Source of the DNA: Bigelowiella natans CCMP2755
Taxonomy: Eukaryota > Cercozoa > Chlorarachniophyceae
Direction: 5' to 3'
Assembly: GCA_000320545.1 (NCBI GenBank)
Contig: ADNK01001987.1
Span: 1-48,558, forward strand
DNA length: 48,558 nt
A program made the translations under genes and the position numbers. Numbering within the stretch: the stretch's first letter is position 1; the number at the start of each line of letters is the position of its first letter. The notes under the pieces were generated by a model. That model saw only the letters and a list, made by a program, of their open reading frames with translations, did no database searches and had not been told where the DNA came from. Shown piece after piece: positions 1-12,253 of this stretch.

Positions 1-629
1 CCTCAACGCTCATCCTCCACATTTAAATAATCTACCCCCCCCAAGAGATGGAGTGAGTGAGAGTCTGCACAGACATTTTATGTAACCCCGAGCAATATTT
101 ACGATATGGCCCAGTGTTTCACGGCAAGCGATTTTTTTTTCATGTCAACGTCCTTTTCCCCCCCATGGTAATCCTCATGGGCCTTTCCACACCCCCCCTT
201 ATTCCCCTCCCCCCCGTCTTTGGTTGCCCTCCCTGGTGGTCACAAGCCATGACCCCCCCTTTGATAGTTCCTTCTTTTTTGGTGAACTTTTTCTTTTGAA
301 AGAGGTCCCGCTTAGTATCTGGTGACCTCCGAAGAGGGAGGAAAAAGAGAAAGAATTGGATGGGGGGGGGGGGGGGGTGGGAGAGAGAGAGGAGGAAGAG
401 AGGAGGAAGAGAAGAGAAAGAGAGGAGAAAGATTAATTGACTTGTTGGCGAAACTAAGGTTTGGCTTTTCCCATGGCTCGGAGTTGCATGCATAATAGCA
501 CACACACACTCACACACACACACACATGCTGTGGAAAATAACTAACAAGCAGCTGGAATAGCCCCCTTGCGTTCGGAGGCATCATTTGTTTGGATGCGGA
601 AAGGCCACGATTCGTGTGCAGGGAAAGCA
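1..629. other. Intergenic, low complexity
   Basis: Downstream of the J-protein gene. It holds a 16-base G run at 362-377, a purine (GA-rich) tract to about 430 and a CA repeat at 499-526. Open frames here on either strand are built from these simple repeats, and I see no supportable gene. Confidence 0.6.
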
Positions 630-2402
630 TCAAGTGAAAGAGATAAATATATGCGGAGCAGCTCTGCCACTGTTCAAAGCTGAACTACTACTTTCCGATC
701 GCGAAGGCTGCTTCTTCTTCTTCTTCTTCTTTTTCTTCCCCTCGAGCTCCTCAGCGTCATCTTCCTCCCCATTTTCCTTCTCATCGTCTCCGCTACCACT
801 TCCATCCTTGCCGTTATTCACTTCGCCTGCCTATCGAGGGCGATGGGGGTAATGCACACATACGATGATGACGGTTGTGTTAGGAGGAAGAAGGAGTAAG
901 ATAGATAAACGGATTTATATGCTGTTATTGCCCAGTACTTTAACAAAAAAAGGAGCAAAGACGCGCAAACGATAACTTAAAAAGCAGAGAACACAACGCA
1001 CAAACATCCTAGCCCAAAACAAACTCCGAGAGAAATCGGAAATGCAACTAATTGCCGCAGGATCGTAAACAACAACAAAACAACACTTTTCTCTTCTTCT
1101 TCTTCGTTTCCTCTCTCCTTCGACGAGTGCACAAGTGGAATTAGGATAGATAGATGGATAGAAGAGGAAAATGCACAAAAAAGAGAAGAAAGGGGGTAGT
1201 ATTGAGTAGTCGGAGGAGAAATGACAACTGCACGCAAGATGATGCCTGTGATTGACAGGCTATCGTCGAGCTCAAAATAGAGGCAAGGAGTAGGATGCTG
1301 CTGCTGCTGCTACTACTACTACTACTACTACCGCTACTACTACTATTACTACTACTACTACTACTACTACGCACAATGGTGGTCACAAGGGAAGAGATCC
1401 CGCTCACAAACGTCATATAATGCCGAAATGCCCGCGTCGATCTGTTATATATAGTGGCATGCATACGAGGGGTGTGTGGGTGGGCGAAGAAGAGGAAAGG
1501 GGGAGGGGAGAAACGGCAAATCAGGCTATAGTTTACATTTTCATATTTATATAAATATGTATATTTATGCGTCATTCATGCGCAGAGAAGTTCTGAAAAC
1601 TCTCTTTTGCAGCATTGGTGGTATTATCGAATGGGGGGAGGAGGCTTGGAAGAAGGAGGGGCGGATAGATTAGTCTTTTTGATCGAAATGATGACGTACT
1701 TTGTCCCCCCCCCCCCCCCTCTCTCCGTACCTTGTGATCCTGCCGATGGGGCGTTTGATGGAGCGCGACAAGAACATTCCGTCCCATTGCGCCGCATGAT
1801 GAGCGTACTCTGTGCCCAACGTGTGGAGAAGATGCTCGCCAAACCTGTGAAACAACACACAGTTGAAACGAATGACAGATGCTGTGTTCTTCTAGAAATC
1901 AATCAATCAATCAATCAATCGATCAACAGCTCTCTCGATTCTCCTGCTGCTCCTCCTCCTCCTCCTCCTTCTTCTTCTTCTTCTTCTACTACTGCTACTA
2001 CTACTACTACATGCTTTCTTTGAGTTTTTCCGCTTCGTTCTTGATGTTGTCGATCCACACGTCGCCGTATAGGAAGTAGCCATCGAGCACTGATAATAAC
2101 AATAACAACAAACAACATGTGAGATGGTGATGATACCAAATTAAAGCTACTAAAAACGACGACGACGATGATGATGATGATGATGATGATGATGGGGGAA
2201 ACCACTCTCTGCAACATCAACCTCCAAACCATAGAAAATCATACAAATTAACAACACATCAGCGCCAGCAGTCGCTGTCGTCGTCGTCGTCGTCGTCGTC
2301 GTTGGCTCTCTCTCTTTCACAACTACTACTCACCTTTTGCCAGGTTCACAGCAAGTTCGACCTGGAATAATTATAATAATAACAACAATAATAATTAAGA
2401 GA

Positions 2403-2436
<34 letters not shown>

Positions 2437-3148
2437 CAACAGCAGCAGCAACCAGCACTCCTCAATCAAAAACATCGTTATGGGTCCTCTGCTTGATGAT
2501 GATGGTGGTATTTACTCTTCGCAACAATAACATCCCTTTCATGTATTCTATGCGCTTAAAAGACGACGACAACGATATACGATATACGATAACGAAGAGG
2601 AGAAATGATCCTCCTTTTCCTCCCCCTCCTCCTCCCTCGTGCATCTTTGCTTCTCTTCTTCTTCTTCATCATCATCATCATCTATTTCTACCTCTCTTTT
2701 CTTCTGAATGAATTTATCTGTGCTAGTGCCCGCTAGGTCGGGCTTGCCGTTCTCCAAGCCCGTTCCTGTAATAATAATACGTGATACAACATAATGCAAT
2801 CAAGAAAAGAAGAGAAGCGCAATTGAAACGAGCAGCAAACAACGCCAACGACCATCTGTACATAGTGAAAACACATGGGAGAGGGGGGAGCGAGGAACCT
2901 TCTTCTGTATGATTTGTCGAGAGCTCTTTCCAGAGCTTCATAGGATCCTTACCGAAAATAGAGGGCTGCATGCAAATGTACGTACATACGATGCAAAGAA
3001 GAAGAAGGAGAATAATAATAATAATAATAGTAACAATAACAAGAATAAGAACAGGTTGTTACAAGTGGGCTGCCCGTCGCTGTGTACATGCGAGGGAGGA
3101 AAGGGGAGGTGGTGAAGGGGGGAGGGAAAACAGGGGATATGGATGTTC

Positions 3149-3184
<36 letters not shown>

Positions 3185-4007
3185 GTACTACTGCTCGTGA
3201 GACATCAGATGACCTGTGGCTCTCCGATGTATTTTGTAAATTTCGCTCCGCCAAAAATAATCGCCAGCAGAACACCAATCTCAAGATCCAAGCTCTCCTG
3301 CTCCGGAACTTCTGTGAGTCCACGATGATTGTACTTGGTACGTTTGTCCTCCTTCGACAGCGTTTGGTAAGCTTGTACAACCTTCTTGAATTTAGCCTCG
3401 ACGGCACGCCGCTCCTGGTGGGGGGTGAGGTGGTAGAGAAGGAGGTGCCGAGACGATAATAATTAAAACAGCGCGAACACAGCAACTGGTGAGTAGCAGA
3501 AAACTACTTTTTCTTCTTCTTCTTCTCCTCCTACTTCTACAATTACTACTACTACTACTACTCTCGCGAGAGGAATATATAGAGGATGATGACAACAAGA
3601 ACTCCGTTGCAAGATGATGGCATCCAAGCAGCAGGGCCACACCTTTTCGGGTTTTGTTTTGAATCGGTCTGGATGCATCTTGATCGCCAGCTTGCGGTAG
3701 GAGCTCGTTATCGTCTCCGTCGAGGCGTTGATCGGCACCCCCAAGATGTCGTAGAAGGACGTGTCCTTGACGCTTGCCGTACGTGAGAAATCCCTTAGAT
3801 TCGCAGGGTCCTCATCCGCGATTCCAACCCTGTCTACGTGATGATGAGAGATTTTCATAAATACGCAAATCGTTATTGGTGAGCAAAAAGGGGGTGATTG
3901 GTTGTTTCATCGATATGCGAAGGCCCCCTCATCTAGTCACCACTGCTATATTCCACAACAGACTACAACTAGAACAACAGCTAATACCACTGGAAAACAC
4001 ACACACA

Positions 4008-4047
<40 letters not shown>

Positions 4048-5164
4048 AATGATGACAACGAGGACAACAGCTGAATATAAGCCAGACGCAGTGAACAGCG
4101 ACTACTTTCAATTCTTTCTCTTTCCTCTGCCTCTAGCTGGATCTCCATGGCCTCATCGGTGAGGTTATAGGGGCGAACAGACATGGCCAAATTCGAGCAG
4201 TACTTAGGGGTGTTGCTAACACCTGGAACGACGACGATGGCATTAATTATGATGATGATGATGATCATCATCATCATCATAATGATGGTGATAATGGCGA
4301 CGACTACAAATATCAGGGACGATCATATGCTGCAAGAAAACATTCAATATAACAACAGGAAACGCACCACAGGCGACGTATCTCCCGGCGTTGACAAAGC
4401 CAGCTGTCGCGCACAGCGAAGCGCCTACAGCCCCGGCGGCGCATCCAGCTACGAATCCTGCCAGGATTTTATTATCATAGCACCACCAGCAGGTTGAAAG
4501 GAGAACGGAGAAAAGGTAGCAGTCAAACACCACACTGTAAGCAGAGTTGATTGTGCATACAATTCGTTAAAATATCGTTTATACAACCATTTCACACCAA
4601 GAGAGAAATGGAACCCCGTGCATTTCTCTTGTTGTTATGATTTGTCATCGTCGTCGTCGTCATCATCATCAGTATCATTTATTATCACCTCCAGCCCCAC
4701 CCTGTACGGCACCAACGACAGGGTACACAGCCTACAATGCATGAAGCAACACGATTGTCAAGAGAGAATGGGACTCTGCAAGAAGAGCAATAACACACAC
4801 TCCTTTTCACATGACTCTCTCATCAAACAACATTGAATTAGTTCTTGCTCACCATGGTGATGGCGCCTTTCAGTACCCCTGTGGCTGCCGCCCCCGCCCC
4901 TCGGACGAAGCCGTTCACAAAGTTGCTCGGGGGTTTGTCGATGGGAGGGAGAAGCTCGGATCGCATCTCACGAAGAAGTTTCTCGAAGGACTGAACATGG
5001 AATTAAACGCCAACATATAAATACGTAGACGCAGAAAATACGCGAACGTGTGTCTACTGATGTGGGACGGGAGCAAGCAAGGATAAAGTGTTGAAGGAAT
5101 GACTTCGTTCACTTTGCAGGATGGACTATTGCATCAAAAGCATGTATGCGTGGTGTATAACTCA

Positions 5165-5198
<34 letters not shown>

Positions 5199-6027
5199 TC
5201 ATTCATTCATTCATTCATTCATTTTACCATGGTTTCATTTGACGCCTTCTCATCTTTATTGCTTTCCTTCGCCTTCTTATCTTTGCTGCTCGGTGTTGGT
5301 TGCGGATCATCGATGTCAAGGTCCATCATTTCTAGATCTCCCCCACGCAATCGATACAGCCTGAGCAAGAACGCGATTAGTCCTCTCAGCATGCACACGC
5401 GCAACGGGGGGGGGGCTGTGAGTTAGCTATAACATTGAGTTACGTAAAAAATTGTCAACACTTGAAGTAATTACACAACGTCAGGTCAGATATAAAATCT
5501 CAATATTGTTGAAGGTTGTAGGGTGGAAGAGCGAAGCAGCAATCTGTCGGGACTGCGCGTGTGAGAGTACAGAATGACATTCTTCTTTTTACTGCCTGTT
5601 CGTACCTGTAAGCCGCTCGCTTCCTGGCATCTCCATCCCTTGCACCCCAATCACGTAGTGAATTCATTGAAAGTCTCCGTCGCATGGTAAATGTTGGTGT
5701 CTCATCCTCTAAGCAGGATATGCCCGTGGAAGATGCAGATTCAAAGCTTGATCCGTATCGTTCCTGCAAGAGCAATAACAAACAACAGACGCCTCCGTTA
5801 TCTTGCACTCCAAGGTTTATGAACCGTTTCCAAAAACACCTAATGATAAAAGAAACACCCGCTGCTGTCACCCCACTCCCTCCCCTTGCTACCTGTGGCC
5901 TCTGAGCGCTTGAGGTTATAAACGCAAAAGCGAAGATCACAGCTGCGAGAAGCACCATCAATGGCCTCGAGATTCTCCCGCCTCTCCAAGGACCTCCCCT
6001 TTTCCAGCCTCTTATATGGGCCACCAT
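630..6027 (-). CDS. J-domain co-chaperone with signal peptide, glycine-rich N-terminal module and partial DnaJ-X region (16 exons)
   Basis: Exons high to low: 6027-5893, 5763-5606, 5360-5228, 4990-4853, 4731-4689, 4457-4368, 4222-4106, 3833-3643, 3414-3214, 2965-2899, 2765-2692, 2361-2334, 2089-2011, 1844-1731, 1441-1371, 826-630. All junctions are GT-AG and keep frame, giving 611 residues. The start is the first in-frame ATG and opens a signal peptide (hydrophobic core MVLLAAVIFAFAF, residues 24-36). An Arg/Ser/Ala-rich stretch follows, then a glycine-rich module at about 165-235 with GxxxG spacing like the tail of Vps13 proteins. The J domain is at about 295-365 with HPD at 325-327. A DnaJ-X type region at about 395-545 contains LLHTLG and AAQW. 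The C-terminus is acidic, then poly-Lys, then Ser-rich. J proteins stimulate Hsp70 ATPase. The leader suggests the ER or a complex plastid; that is inference. The DnaJ-X region looks shorter than usual, and the last two junctions are the least certain. Confidence 0.85.
1296..1370. repeat. (CTG)n(CTA)n trinucleotide tract
   Basis: CTG units are followed by a long CTA/CTG array. On the minus strand the array reads GTAGTAG and begins exactly at the 5' splice site of the intron after J-protein exon 1441-1371. Confidence 0.85.
1943..2010. repeat. (CTC)n(CTT)n(CTA)n tract
   Basis: A compound trinucleotide tract. Its right end supplies the minus-strand donor GTAGTAG next to J-protein exon 2089-2011. 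Confidence 0.85.
2156..2193. repeat. (GAC)n(GAT)n microsatellite
   Basis: An intronic trinucleotide array in the J-protein gene. A (CGT)n array at 2278-2301 and a (GAT)n array at 2403-2437 lie close by. Confidence 0.85.
3151..3183. repeat. (CTG)n microsatellite
   Basis: About eleven CTG units in the J-protein intron that follows exon 3414-3214. Confidence 0.85.
4000..4045. repeat. (CA)n microsatellite
   Basis: A long CA repeat in the J-protein intron between exons 4222-4106 and 3833-3643. Confidence 0.9.
5169..5222. repeat. (CA)n(ATTC)n compound microsatellite
   Basis: A dinucleotide array is directly followed by ATTC tetranucleotide units, ending a few bases from the donor of J-protein exon 5360-5228. 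Confidence 0.9.
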
Positions 6028-6967
6028 GGGGGGACGGGAGTTTTGAGTCCTTTGCTTCTCCCGAGCAGGGCGGGAATATGGATCTTGGATCGGGATCGAC
6101 GTCGACGCTTTTCCGGTTACAATCACTTAATAAGAGTGGTTGATTGCAGGCGGTTAATTAAATGAATCACATTCTCTACGAGCGACATGTAGAATTACCA
6201 TTCATGGTGGATCAAAAGCATAACCTTCAGCAAATAGTTGGCTCAAAGTATATCTTAGAAACTATGTATCTTTCCAACTGCAGAAACGATGGATGTTTTC
6301 GGGGCAAAAAGAGGCTCAAATTCCATCATGAAGCGGGAAGTTTCTTCGAATTCTTAATTAGGTTTAGTACAAATATTAACCTTAAAATATCATAAATCTC
6401 TTCTCCAGTTGCAGTTAATGGTTGCTTTGAAAATGGTTTCTTGTAATATATAAATCCTAAATATTATATAGATATATTCTGCTTGAATTTCATACATTTC
6501 ATCTGGACTCTGAGCAGCTACGCTGTTCGCTCCCCTCAGCTTCCAACCCCAGCCGTTGCTGCTCTGAGGGTAATTTTGCAGCTGCTGTCCTTTCATTGAT
6601 CTCCAGAGACTGGGATCCTTCAGTTGGCATATAAATTATTCGATATTCAGGAGAATAGATTTTCATGAAGGTTGGAAAGGGAAGGGGCAGACCTTCAAAG
6701 TCTGGGTTTGTCCCAGTCGGCCTAGGTTCGCTCATCCGAATAAAAGGACCCAGATGCACTCTTTCGACACCATTTACATCTTTCCCCATCAAGCAAAGAT
6801 ATATCAATGCCTGTAAATGTTTCCTATGGTATCGGATGGGTTAGATCGCCCTTAGCGCCTTGTCCAATTTTAGCCCTTTCTCATTCCCGAAAGTACCCTA
6901 GTGATAATCTGTATCTTCTTCGTCAGATTCTCCGCTTCCTTTCTATTTTTTTCTAATGATAACATAG
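6028..6967. promoter_or_regulatory. Head-to-head intergenic region between J-protein and ANKH genes
   Basis: About 0.9 kb separates the J-protein start (6027, minus) from the first ANKH exon I can place (6968, plus). It should hold both promoters and the missing first ANKH exon. A minus-strand frame at 6789-6499 (ATG start, about 96 codons, no recognised domain) has fairly protein-like codons, but I could not tie it to a gene. Confidence 0.4.
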
Positions 6968-8818
6968 ATGACACTGATAGTCTTGGTGGAGCTGCGACAG
7001 TTAACCGTGGTGATGGTCAAGAAATGGGGTCGACTGCTGAGACCAAGGACTCCATTGGAGTAGAGTCGAGATCCCATCACAACGGTGCCGGGAAGAAAGG
7101 AAAGCACGGCAATACTAGCAACAAAAACTGGGAAGAAGCCAGGTATGGCAAATTACTCATTAAAAGAGAGACGGACTAGAAATCACTGATAGTCAGAGGC
7201 ATGTCATAGAACCAAGTTTGCTCGTTTTTTTACGTCGATTCTGCTTTGCGATTTCGCGAGGTCAATATCCGACTGTTCGACATTCCTTCAGCAATATGTT
7301 CCCTCGTTATCTCTTCTACTTTTGAGGAAGAATGGAGAGCATATCGTTCCGGGAAGAAGGGGGTGGAGGGGGGCAATGTCGACCACATTTGATATTATAA
7401 TGTCTCTGGCTTATCAATCACACGGCAGCAATTGTAGCGAGAGATTCATCAAGGATTCGGTTGACATCTACTGATAAAAAAAATCGGATGGGGTTTATTC
7501 CTTTTTCATAGGAGCTCTAGTCCTCTTCCTGCGTGGAAAGAGTACTGCGAATTAGTGAGAGTGCTTGCGCCTCTCAGCACAGTTCAGGTACACAGTCTGA
7601 TGTTGGCCAGTACTTGTGCTCTTCACGTTGTCTTCATCGTCTCATCATTCGCTCACTTGTCGAGTGGTTAAGCAGAACTAGCGTATTGAAGAAAGATTTA
7701 ATGCTGAAAATAAAAATAAAAACTCGGATATCTAATCAATTGGAATGTTGGCTTTTAGTGATGATACCACGAGTGACATGCCGCCGCCTCGTGCAGCAGT
7801 GCAAATAACTAACACCAAAATCTTCATCCAAAAATATGCCATATTATTATTGTTCTCCCTTCGTACAAATAGCTTGGATCGGACATAGGCGAGCAGATTG
7901 TGAACACGGCCCTTTCACGCTCTTCAAATTCTTCCCCCGAGGTTAGGAATCAGGCAGAAAATACTCGGCGTTTCGGCCTAATGCGATGCGCAGTGAAGCA
8001 CTTTCACATTTCTGCATGATATACATGTTAATGAATTTCATATTTGGGCCTCATATGTGTAGGTTCTTGCTGCTTTCACCGCTGTTTACTTTTGGGCAAA
8101 GCTGATGAGCGGCTCGATATTCTTCCTTCGACCTCTAGCACTGGTGGGTGAGGAAAGGAAATAGACATATATTAAGTAGTACTCATCATCATCATCATCA
8201 TCACTAGCACTAGTGCATCATACCCACGTATGCACTTAGGTACCGGTGACGACCCGAAGGGATGTGTGGTTTGCCGTTCGACTTTACCTTGTTCTTGGTG
8301 GCTCATATAACTGCTCGCTGCTGCAGTCTAACCTTCTTTACACCATTGAGTGTTTACCGTGCCTGCTGTTGGATATTATCCCTCACATTAAATTATTATA
8401 GAATAAGATCCTCCGAATCCCCCCCCCCCTTTCTCCAACCTAACCAAAATTCTGATGCATATTTTCAGCGTCGCTGATGATCGCCTGCATACTGTCCTTT
8501 GCTTTTACTCCTGCGGGGGTCTTCCTCACAGGTAGAGCGTGCTCCGTGTACTACTACTGCATATCAGCTATTTGCTTGTAGAACCGAGTGTAGTATGCGT
8601 TGTGTTACGATGATGATGATGATGATTATGATGATTATAAATTATGATTTTCTGGTGGTGAAACAGGAATTCCCAACTATGTGATCGTTCGTAACGCCTT
8701 TGCTGCTATTTCAAGTACGACAAATCGCTCTTCACTGCCTTCTTCTTCTCCTTCTTCTTCTTCTTCTTCTGCTTCTTTCCATAAATAATATCCCAAATAC
8801 TCTACTGTGCTAACGTGC

Positions 8819-8849
<31 letters not shown>

Positions 8850-8974
8850 CACATGTCTGAATTTATATATTCACATCCTCATCTTCACCACCACCATCAT
8901 TATTAGTGCTTCCAGCGACGGATGGAGCTGTGAGGTTCTGCCAGGTCTTTCCCTCAGGAACTCAGATTATATCG

Positions 8975-9018
<44 letters not shown>

Positions 9019-9235
9019 CTTGTTCCCTCATAATAATAATAATAATAACAATAATCATCATCATCAACATCATCGTCGTCATCATCACCGTCAGGGACTC
9101 TTACTACGACGCCGCCTATCGCAATGGACAGCTGCCGCATCTGCCATGGACATACTCGGACAGGTTCTTCGAGCACGGAGTATCCGCATTATCATTTGCA
9201 TGTGTTAGTAGTAGTGCGTGTAGCAACATCACAAG

Positions 9236-9269
<34 letters not shown>

Positions 9270-9678
9270 CTTATCCGCTACTCACCTGATTAGAAGATAA
9301 ATCCTACGAACGTGCGATTGACAGGTAGTTGGAGCTGCTATCGTCCTTAATGTCAACATTCCCTCCGGGAACTTTCGCCTAGTCGCAGGTGAGAGAAGAA
9401 GACAACATTTATCCTTGAAAATTCTTCCCTCTCCGTTTTCCTCCGTTGTGATTGTAATTGCTCCTGCCATGCTGTTGATAGAAACTGAATTGTTCGGCGG
9501 CACTTAAAATACACAAGAATCTTACTACTACTATAACTATTACTACTACTACTACTACTACAACTTTGCTACCATCCAAATCGCTTCCTCACCAACATAA
9601 ACAACAGCAATATCGCCAATCTACGTGGGGCGTGCATTCAATATCACCACATTAGGTAGTAGTAGTGGTAGTAGTAGT

Positions 9679-9713
<35 letters not shown>

Positions 9714-10862
9714 TAGTCATCGTGGCAGTAGTAGTTGCAGCAGTAGTAGTAGTGGTAGTAAGGGTTTGTCCAATATCGACCCTCTAGTGATATATTGCTT
9801 CGACTTTGTTTACATATCGTCTCTTCAGCCGTTGGCCTGTGGAGAAACCCTCGGTTCTTGATCCGTCCTGCGCACGACAAGGGCGACGATGATGACGACG
9901 ATGATGATGCCGTAGATTGCGAAGACCACGACTGCTCCGATAATGCTGTTGAAGAAGAGCGAAGCAGCGAAAAGAAAGTAAAAAAATGCCATTGCTCATA
10001 TGTCAGTCATCTGTCACTATCTAGGACCTCTTTCTCATTAACCCCACCACTGAAGATCGTCGTAATCGCATGATTCAGAATGTGATTTTATTGAATATGC
10101 AGCAGGGTCTACACCTCGGAGCCCCCCCCTCTACGACACGGGACGAAGTTCATCATCCCGATGGTTTAGAAGGCAGGGAAGAGGACAAAGAGAGCAAAGA
10201 ACACGAACGGCTGCTGCATATACGTGGAGGGCAGCGGGATAATTGTAGCATAGAACTTCAGAATCTCAAAGGTAGATCTAAAAGGGAAGGGGGGGTGGGG
10301 ATAAGCGACTTGTAGAAGCGACGGCACGTCAATCGAGTCCACAATATTGTCTTCGTCTGAGTAAATCAACACTGACTATGAGGCGCACACTTGTTGTGCA
10401 TGCCGCCATGTAGCATCATCAATCTCGCCATCATCGCATTTCCTGAGAATTGAAGAGTGGTTCTATCTTCTTCATTTGCAGGGCGGAGGAACGACGACCA
10501 CGATGGTGAATGGCGCAACAACGATATAGTCAATGAAAGCAAGAAGAATGATGATGGTGGTGGTGGGGTAGGTTGGGATGATGATGAGGATGGTAATTAT
10601 GATGATGAGGGGGGCAATGATGAGGAAGTGGCAGCTGCTCCCCTCTCCTCCTCTGCCTCCTCCTCATCCCCTGAGCAGAGACGTGAGGGGGGGGTGCAAG
10701 GAGCTCCATTGACTATAGCTTCTGTGATAAAGTTTGCATGGCCCTTGGTATGCGAGTTGCTCTCCCCTCCCCCTCCTACCCTCTCCCCCTTCCATTCTTT
10801 AGAATCTCGCTTTCCTTGTTAGTTCCTTTTTTTGTTTTGTTTCTGTCTATAAGAGTGCATAC

Positions 10863-10896
<34 letters not shown>

Positions 10897-11356
10897 TTGT
10901 GTGTGTGTGTGTGTGTGTGTGCCTATTTAATCAATATATACATAGTGAAAGCTGCAAAGCATACGTGCAGTGATCCTATTCTCCTAATTTCGTTTGACAA
11001 CGTCATTTTCCTACAGGTACTCACGGACTTCGTTCAGAAGGCGTCGAGGCCGCTTGTAAACTCTTACATCGCGCACACACAGGGGTTCACACACCAACCT
11101 TTTCATCACAATTCTGTCAAAAAAAATTGATGTCAAAGATTAGAATATTCAATAGTGCGAAAACATAGGCGAATTTGGTCACAGCACGGTATTATTACCT
11201 ATATGTTGTTATCTCACCCCTTCAACTGATTTTATTGTTCGTCCTCCTCTTCTTCTCTTTTCTCCTTCTTCCCAGGCACGCAGCTGTAGCAGTCTTAGGC
11301 CTGATATATCCCATAGGTGGGCAGCAGCATCAAACACATGAATACTAGCATACGAT

Positions 11357-11392
<36 letters not shown>

Positions 11393-11676
11393 ATGGCGAG
11401 GCCAGAGTCTTAATGTAGCAGCAGGAAGACAAACGCATACCATATCTCTGAGTAGGCCATATGCCTTACGGTTGGATCAACGCGATGAAGTCAATGCACC
11501 CAGCGTATCTTGATCGTCCTCACATGCGAGAGAATCGGATTCCACGGTAATCATTTTGGAGGAGTGGGATATTTACATATATCATATCATATCATAAATG
11601 TTAATGCGTGCGCTTGGGTGCTGGAGGCCCTGAATGAACTATTCTGCTACCCTTATTCCCCTTTCAATTGTTATTG

Positions 11677-11707
<31 letters not shown>

Positions 11708-12202
11708 CCTCCCTCATGCCTGCAGGTTCACTATAATGGTGATACTATTCTCTGTAACCTGGGGCATAACAGCCACGCTGTCAGGACTCACCCTTGCTAT
11801 TCTTGAAAAAATCAGCAAGGTCGATACCACGGGGGGGGGGGGGGGAGACGTGTTCGGTCGGTCGGCATGTTGCTGCTGTATCACTATGAACGAGAACCCA
11901 AGTCGCCGTAGGGATTCCTATGAAAGCATCTTTGTTTTCCCTCCCAATCATTCCTACTGCATAATCTTCACCATTGGTCAGGTTGACCCTCAGCTTGCTC
12001 AAAGCTCTTTTGCTCCTCTTATGGTTGGTTCTCCTTACTACTTCACAGAGGGGGGTTGGGGGGGGGTTATTTCCTGCTGTGCGCGACATCATCAGCACCG
12101 TATCTCGAGCTTTACGCTTTGTTGTACTGTAGCTCCTTCTTCCTTCCTCCTTCGATTGCACCGCTAAGTCTTTTTGTCGTTGTCATCATCCTTTCATTGC
12201 TG

Positions 12203-12253
<51 letters not shown>

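Noticed and set aside
140-523. Long minus-strand open frames
   Set aside because: They are translations of G runs, GA-rich and CA repeats, with no splice context or domain.
10482-10678. Extended ANKH exon starting at 10482
   Set aside because: It is open and acidic, but its phase does not follow exon 9829-9977; the stronger pyrimidine-rich acceptor at 10678 restores frame.
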